In this document: one piece after another, positions 58,111-64,000 of the stretch | Position numbering within the stretch: the stretch's first letter is position 1 | How the letters are laid out: every line of letters starts with the position of its first letter | Translations under genes and position numbers: made by a program | Notes under the pieces: generated by a model | The model's input: the letters and a program-made list of their open reading frames with translations, nothing else | The model's database searches: none | Told to the model about the DNA's origin: nothing | Origin: Anseranas semipalmata | Lineage: Eukaryota > Chordata > Aves > Anseriformes > Anseranatidae | Direction: 5' to 3' | Assembly: GCA_013399115.1 (NCBI GenBank) | Contig: VXAA01007265.1 | Span: 269,724 to 333,723 of the forward strand | DNA: 64,000 nt

Positions 58111-61100
58111 CATCTCTGTCTTGCAAAGAAAATATATTTCCAGATCTGAAAGGAAAAAGTATCTGTACAAAAGAAAACTAGTCCTGACAGCCTGTCTGTG
58201 AATGGCTTTCATGAATTTCTAATATATTCTTCTTTTGTTCATTTTTTCAAAAAACTTTGGACCCTAGAAGCTTTTAAGAAGGAGGAGTTTTGAAAGTGGA
58301 GCGATAGAAAGTGCTAAATATTTTATTAGTGATTTATGAAAACATGCTTTTACTTTATCCCTTTAATAGGAAAAAATCATGACAGTTAGCAAAATGATGA
58401 GGATTAATGTATGAAAATGCATTGCATGGCAGCTTCTGAGTAATGGATTTATAAACAGTTCCCCTTTTTTGAAATTTTGTGTCAAAATGGATTAAAAGAA
58501 GACTAGTAAATTATCAAAGTCAGATCAAGCAGAGTACACAGACCATGAGTTTTCCTCTGCTAAACCGTGAGGTCATTTGGTCTTCATCTAGTTACCTCTG
58601 TATCCTACCTCTAGGAATATCATGTTGATTTGTTCACTTGCTTAGTTTAAAGCAAAGACTAATGGAAGTGAACCTCTGGACAGTGTAATTGAGGGAAAAT
58701 GTTCTTGACTTAAGTTAAGCTTCATCCAAAATCTATTTTTTCAGTCTCTATTTAGTCCTTTTCACAGTTGTTGGTGAACCTGTGCCCTTCCTGGTGTACA
58801 GGTAATGATTCACTTTTAAACAGTAATATGACCAGATTTGGAAGTTCTACACAATCAGGCAAAACTGAGAAACAATAAAGAGGTACAAAAGGGAAAAAAA
58901 AATCCAGAGGTAAAGGACAAATGTGAGACATCAAAATAGAAAAGTTGAGGCAGACAAAGGCTGGGTAACCATTTTGACAAGCTCACTGGAAGCCACTGTG
59001 CTTTAAGCTGTGAGGGCTTCATCCAAGTTTCATTGGTGGCAGTAGAAAGGCTTCAACGGGCTCTGCTGCAAACCTAATTCAGCCAATTTTTTGAATGATT
59101 TCTTTATTTTTGTGATACCAGTCTTGTTGCTGAGCAGGGATGAGGAAGAAGGGGATGAGAGGGGGCCAAAGGAAAGTTGACCACACAAATGTAATGTTGG
59201 AGGCATTAGACCTAGTATGCATGGGGCTGTTCAGCCTCCACAAAGGACCAAACTTATTCCCATGGAAACCAATGTTTGAAGATGAATAAGTAGCCTGGCT
59301 CTCAGCAGCTCCCTTTCCTTTTTCTCTTTTCTTCTCTCTTGGGATGTTTTGTTGTTGTTTTTGGTAAAGGGAAAGAAAGAGGCTCTTCACCTCTAAGCAG
59401 CTTGAGAAAAGACTGGCAACATTCATTCCACTAATAAGCTGGCAATTAATGCAAAGAGGAATGTCCTGGATTTCTCAAAGAGAAGTATTTTTCAACAGGA
59501 GCTAGTCAAGATGTTGGTGAGGTTTTGTTTCTCTTTTTGTTGTTGTTGTTGTTGTTTAAATGAGACTTTTTCTGGAAAAGGGGGCTGCTACACTGGTGTT
59601 GTAAGTCTGCCCTCACGTGTTGGATTTTAACTCTTCAGGAGAGAAAAATGTAAGTGAGCTTGGTGGAATCCACCAGATATATTATGGCATCACCCAGATA
59701 TAGATCTTTAGATCTGCTCGTTTTTTTTCTTTTGAGTTTTAGGTGCTGATGGATGCGTAGCAATGGGCTACATACACAGGGAATATACAAAGGCGCACAC
59801 CATCCATTTGATACAGCAGATATGGGCCATTATCATTCCTGCTCTAAGTAGATAATGAATTCAAAGGGAATGTTACAAAGGTGTTGCTGATAGTATCGGT
59901 GTTAGAATGTGTTGCAACTATTGACTGATATAAAAAAGAGACAGCCGAAGGTAGGCTGAAAAACAAGAATTAACAACTAACTTTCAGTAAGTAAGGAAAA
60001 TAATCTCAGCCTTGGTAGTCTGAAAGAAATCCTTTGTATCTGGCTTCTTGTGAGGAGAGTTTCAGGCCCCAGTTCAGTTTCTGAGAATAGGAAATGTTGT
60101 AGGGAATAGTATCATATGGGGAATTTCCAGTATGAGTCAGCATGACACTTATGCTTAGGCAGGACATGAGTGGTTCTGCAGGCTCTGAAACTAATGAGGC
60201 CAGGTTTCCTGCAAGCTTGCATCTACAGCCCTATTGACTTTGGTGGCTCTGAAAGTGTCAGTGCCTGCTGAACTTTTGGTGCAGACAGCATCTGTAGAAG
60301 ACTTTTTCCACATGGATCACATAAATGATGATCTCACGCTGCAGCCTTTCCCTTAGCAGCGAATAATTTTTTTGTTGTTCTCCCTTTTCCCTCTCCAGAC
60401 AACTGTTTTTACAAAACTTGTGGGAACATAATTGTCTTTGAGAGCTCTGTCCCTATATTCCACTTGGCTGAAATCAGTTAGTAGGCTCAAAACTATTAGG
60501 GAAACCAGCCAGCCAAAATGATTGCCTAAGCCTCATTTCCTTAGGAAACTAGGTTAAAAAGTTAATATTAGTAATAACTCCTGAATTGGAGCTACCATGG
60601 GGGAAGGCATGGTGGCACTGCATGCTGTGTGTGCCAAAGAGCAGTCTGATGTGTTGCTCCTATTGTGCTTTCGCTGTAAACTTTCTACTGGGTCCTGTCC
60701 GCAAACAGACCTTCCTCCAGCTGCTGTGTGGGTGAATGGTCATAGCAGCGTCCTGAGCAGGGGGGAGGCAGAGCCTCTTTGGTCCTTGGTTTTACCCTCT
60801 GAGCTTACCCACTGGTGGTTTTGGGATGTGGACCCCTGCTCACCAGAAAGAGGTGGAGACCACACATGGATTTAATCCAGAGCTGGACATTGCCTGGCCT
60901 TCTAAGCATTTCAGACCTGCACTCAAATCAACAGTTTGCGATGGGTTTCATATCCTATTACCAAGTACTTCATTTTCTTGGCAAAATATATATTTTTAAT
61001 CTTTTATAAAACCTACACGTTCTTCTCCACCTGAGTGTATGAGTGTCAATTTGGCTTAACCTGTCTGGAAGCCATAAATTGTTTTTGAATTTACTTTTTA

Positions 61101-62019
61101 AAAGTTTTCTTTCTAGACAATGATTTATGGCTGTGCAATGTGAGAAACATTTTCTGCTGCAATGGGTGGAAACCTCAGTTTCCATTGCTGCTCAGGGCCT
61201 GCATATTTATCTGGTCTGGGTGGTTCATGGTATGTTTCCTGCCTTCCCTCCTTCCCCTTTCTTAGAATTCTGCTTAAGTAATTGCCTTTAGCTTTGCAAG
61301 AAACTGTAATGCTCATCTCTGTTTCTGACAAAAAAAAGGAAAGAAAGCATGAAAACATTTCACAGCAGACTCTTCCTTCTTCATCACATATGGTCAGCGA
61401 TAGTCACCTCACTGAGATTTGTTCAACTCCCAGTGTGTTTGAAGTAGTTCCTGATGTACTAAGAGAGGCATATAGCCAAAGCTCCTTGTGCTGAAATTTT
61501 TACTGTCTGAATATGAAGCGGGGCAATGGCATTGTAAGTGCTTTCCAACATGAGCTTATCTTTAGTATTTTGTTTTATCCTGAGGCATTGACCTTTCTAT
61601 TACCAGACTCTCTGAAAGGAAGGAGTACAACCATGTCTTGTCTGTATCATCTTGTTTATGGTTTATATGTGGCTCCAAGTTCTGCCAGAAACTTAGTGTC
61701 ATTTTACTGCCTGGTTTTACATTCTGTCTGTGATGTACTAATTATTGGGGTGTGACAGAGCACTTATTTCCTATCATAAACCAGGGGCTGTTATGCAGGA
61801 ATGAAATTTTGTTTGAATCATGAAAAGATGTAACAATACGAAATATTCTCTGAGGACCATATTCTGATCTAGTTGACACCGATGAGAATGTTACTTTTGT
61901 CTTCACAGTGAGAACCACATAATGAAAGACAATGGAATTACAATGTCTGCTTTTATTATTTTTTAAAGAAACATTTCCCCACAGTACTGTGAGCACTGGA
62001 AAATGAGGCTGTTACATAC
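58111..62019. other. Noncoding; (GTT)n tracts
   Basis: A (TTG)n tract lies at about 59,536-59,557 and a shorter one near 59,348-59,361. No exon, RNA gene or transposon body is recognised. Confidence 0.5.
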
Positions 62020-62185
62020 CTCAGCTGAGTACCTGATGCAGCACTAGCATAGGATATGCAGTACGTTAGAGAGCCAAAGTCTTTGTGGATGTAAATCAGC
62101 ATATTTCCTTTCACATCAGAGGCAGTGTATGGTTTTATATTGTGGGGAAATCTTGCTCTCAGCTTCAAGCTGCCATTTCCTTCCC
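62020..62185 (-). other. Weak exon candidate, unrecognised
   Basis: On the minus strand a pyrimidine-rich stretch ending in AG (near 62,186) precedes a 166-base open segment that ends at a good donor, GAG|GTATGT (62,020/62,019). The translation has a plausible globular pattern: FPHNIKPYTASDVKGN, then LIYIHKDFGSLTYCISYA. I recognise no family. Conserved noncoding DNA or chance are at least as likely. Intron phases would differ at the two ends. Confidence 0.15.
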
Positions 62186-64000
62186 CTTTCAAAGCGGAAA
62201 AAAGCAAAAAGGCTGCACTTTCAATCCATTCTTAGTGAGGGGAGAATGGGAGGAAAGAAATAAAATGATTTGGAGATTGTGTAGTAGTTTCTTACTTCAC
62301 TACTAGTAGCACACAGTTAATGCACATGACTTAATGGGAATACACTTGCACTCAGCTGCACTTGCCTACGGCAGAAGAGATAATGAAATATTTCTGCTTA
62401 TACCATCACAAGCCCTCACTTGAACAACAGAAGCACAAGTACAGACCAGATTCAAACCAAGAGCAAGGGCAAACTGAGTGCAGCCTTCAGCCCGGCCAGG
62501 GCTCCTCAACACAACTCTTGGAGACATGAGGTGTTGTCATACATTTATGCATCGTGTTAGAGCCTCACACTGCTGTCAGTATCAGTGTTTTGCTTATTCA
62601 CAGGCTGATGGCTATTTCTTCCTCCTCCATGGAAGAAGGGGTGATAAAATTTAAGGACAAGAAAGAAAGCTGGTCTATTTAGCCAGACTCCAGTAGACTA
62701 GACAGCCCACAGTGTTCTGAACGCATGTGATGTTATGTTACAGGCATTTCTGGTTGTAAGAGTAGAACTCAACCTTGAGCTCATTTACATGATTAAAAAG
62801 AAGCCATAATGTCCCACCATGCTTTTATAGCACTGGCGTGCAAATTTGGATTTACAGTTCCAACTAAGCTCCTTTTCTTACTGATGTTCTCCCTCACTAC
62901 CCGCATTCTGAAAAAAAAAAAGGTGTTTGCATCTTTCACTTCAATCCTAATTGTCTCTTTCTGATTTTCTACAGACTGAGCCTTGAACAGTTTGTAAGAA
63001 ACTAGATGGTTCTTTAGTTCTACATATCCCGTAACTCACTGCCTTCTTGCACCTGTCAAATACCACATTTCCTCCCTCTGGGAGTATGCCCCCATTCGGG
63101 TAATCCTCCTTCCTCTGTAACTAGAGAAAGAGATAAAGTTACAGGTGTCAGTTAAGCCATGACTACTTCTTTGATCTTTCCCAGTTATTTTTTATTGGAA
63201 TGCTTCTTCCTAAGTGTTTTTCCTGTGTAACTTTACTTCCAAATAGAGCACCATTTGTTTTGCTTTCAGTAAGCATGGAGCCCCAGTTCTGATTGTGCAC
63301 CAGTGAAAGATGGAAGCGATTCCCCTGATCTCAGCAGATCATGCTAGGCTGAACCTCATCTACACAAAGGGTGTTGGACTCCTTGTTGTCTTGTTGAGAA
63401 ATTAGATCCCTGTTTGTGAAGAAAAACCTTCAATGTCTGCTTCCTATCCACCCCTTATTTGAGAAAGCACTCAAGTACTTTCCTGAATCAGGAAGGCAGA
63501 AAACATTCACTTACTAACAGGACAATGTCATGATAATAAATCAGGTATATTAAGGGGAAAAAAATCCTTATTTATTTTCTGTGGAATTGAAATATCTTTT
63601 GTCAGGACTGGATATCTTTCTAACTGATGTCCTGTAGCTGAAACAGAAGATAAGAGCATGAAGCACATAGTATTGGGAGGCCATTTCCTACTGCTGTTCA
63701 AGAGGTTGGACATAGTCTCTGCTAGTTCTCCCTGCATCACTGAAAAGCAAACAGCTGGGCTCATCTCTGTGCTTTCCGGCCTGGATATCCAGACACTTTG
63801 AGAGTAATAAAATCTAGAAAGCATAGTTTTTAAACTAATGCTATTAGTCAAGGCGGGCATTTTGCATAGCTTGAATTGGGCGTCTAACTAACCACTTTCA
63901 TTTTTGATTTTGATCTTTTTTTCCCCTGGTTCTTTCATCCCTGCAAAGGGATGGTGCTGTGTGTGTAAAATGGCAGGAGACTGCCTGTGTTTCTGGCAGA
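62186..64000. other. Noncoding to window end
   Basis: Ordinary AT-rich DNA with short A-runs (about 62,910-62,921). A 110-codon minus frame at 63,528-63,860 has no domain. Nothing is recognised. Confidence 0.5.

Noticed and set aside
1..64000. CRISPR arrays, operons, bacterial or phage systems, tRNA and rRNA genes
   Set aside because: No regularly spaced repeats, no compact gene strings, no tRNA box A/B pair or rRNA segment. The window is vertebrate noncoding DNA.

Overview
The window looks like avian nuclear DNA (Galliformes-like or another bird) from a gene-poor region, either intergenic or deep intronic. Three observations support this. A CR1 LINE at 34,150-34,802 ends in the bird-typical ATTCTATG tail. 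A second, short CR1 3' end lies in antisense at 20,370-20,478. Several very old amniote repeats are present, and the rest is AT-leaning unique DNA with T-runs, short GC-rich patches and no dense coding. There is no prokaryotic gene organisation. I could not identify any protein-coding gene, tRNA, rRNA, snRNA, recognised miRNA or CRISPR array. The many 60-230 codon open frames are what random stop-free stretches give on 64 kb, especially in the GC-rich patches.

Layout. 1-20 kb: mostly unique sequence. It has stretches whose composition (ATTA/TAAT homeodomain-type cores, GATA and TGACAG motifs) resembles conserved noncoding elements at about 5.1-5.4, 7.8-8.2, 10.1-10.3, 11.0-11.45, 13.4-13.5 and 15.0-15.1 kb. 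It also has two MIR-like SINE fossils (4.3 kb +, 14.1 kb -), a palindromic amniote repeat next to the second, a nested inverted repeat (16.1 kb), a G-quadruplex motif (16.87 kb) and a CpG-rich patch (17.88-18.69 kb). 20-34 kb: a CR1 fragment, a T32 tract abutting a 52-base assembly gap (21,849-21,900), and AT-rich DNA with a probable conserved block at 27.0-27.8 kb. 34-46 kb: the 0.65 kb CR1 copy, a tight G-quadruplex motif (36.16 kb), a 19-bp perfect inverted repeat with a 76-nt spacer (36.66-36.78 kb), a probable conserved block (37.3-37.8 kb), a palindromic repeat fossil (40.2 kb) and an old LINE 3' end (45.6 kb). 47.8-50.0 kb: about 2.2 kb of an ancient CR1/L3-like LINE in antisense, with a 195-codon frame still open. 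51-64 kb: an A-rich/T-rich pair, an isolated CpG-dense patch (53.4-53.66 kb), a MIR fossil, a 256-bp AT-rich imperfect palindrome bounded by 13-bp inverted repeats (54,765-55,020), another probable conserved block (57.8-58.1 kb) and one weak minus-strand exon candidate (62.0-62.2 kb).

How it works together. If the conserved-looking blocks are real, this is a regulatory desert of the kind that flanks developmental genes. The target gene cannot be named from this window. I did not find a convincing new biological system. The best leads are structural: the AT-rich palindrome, the fold-back at 36.7 kb, the two CpG-dense patches and the partly open LINE frame. All repeat assignments come from reading and recall of family consensus sequences, not from a database search.
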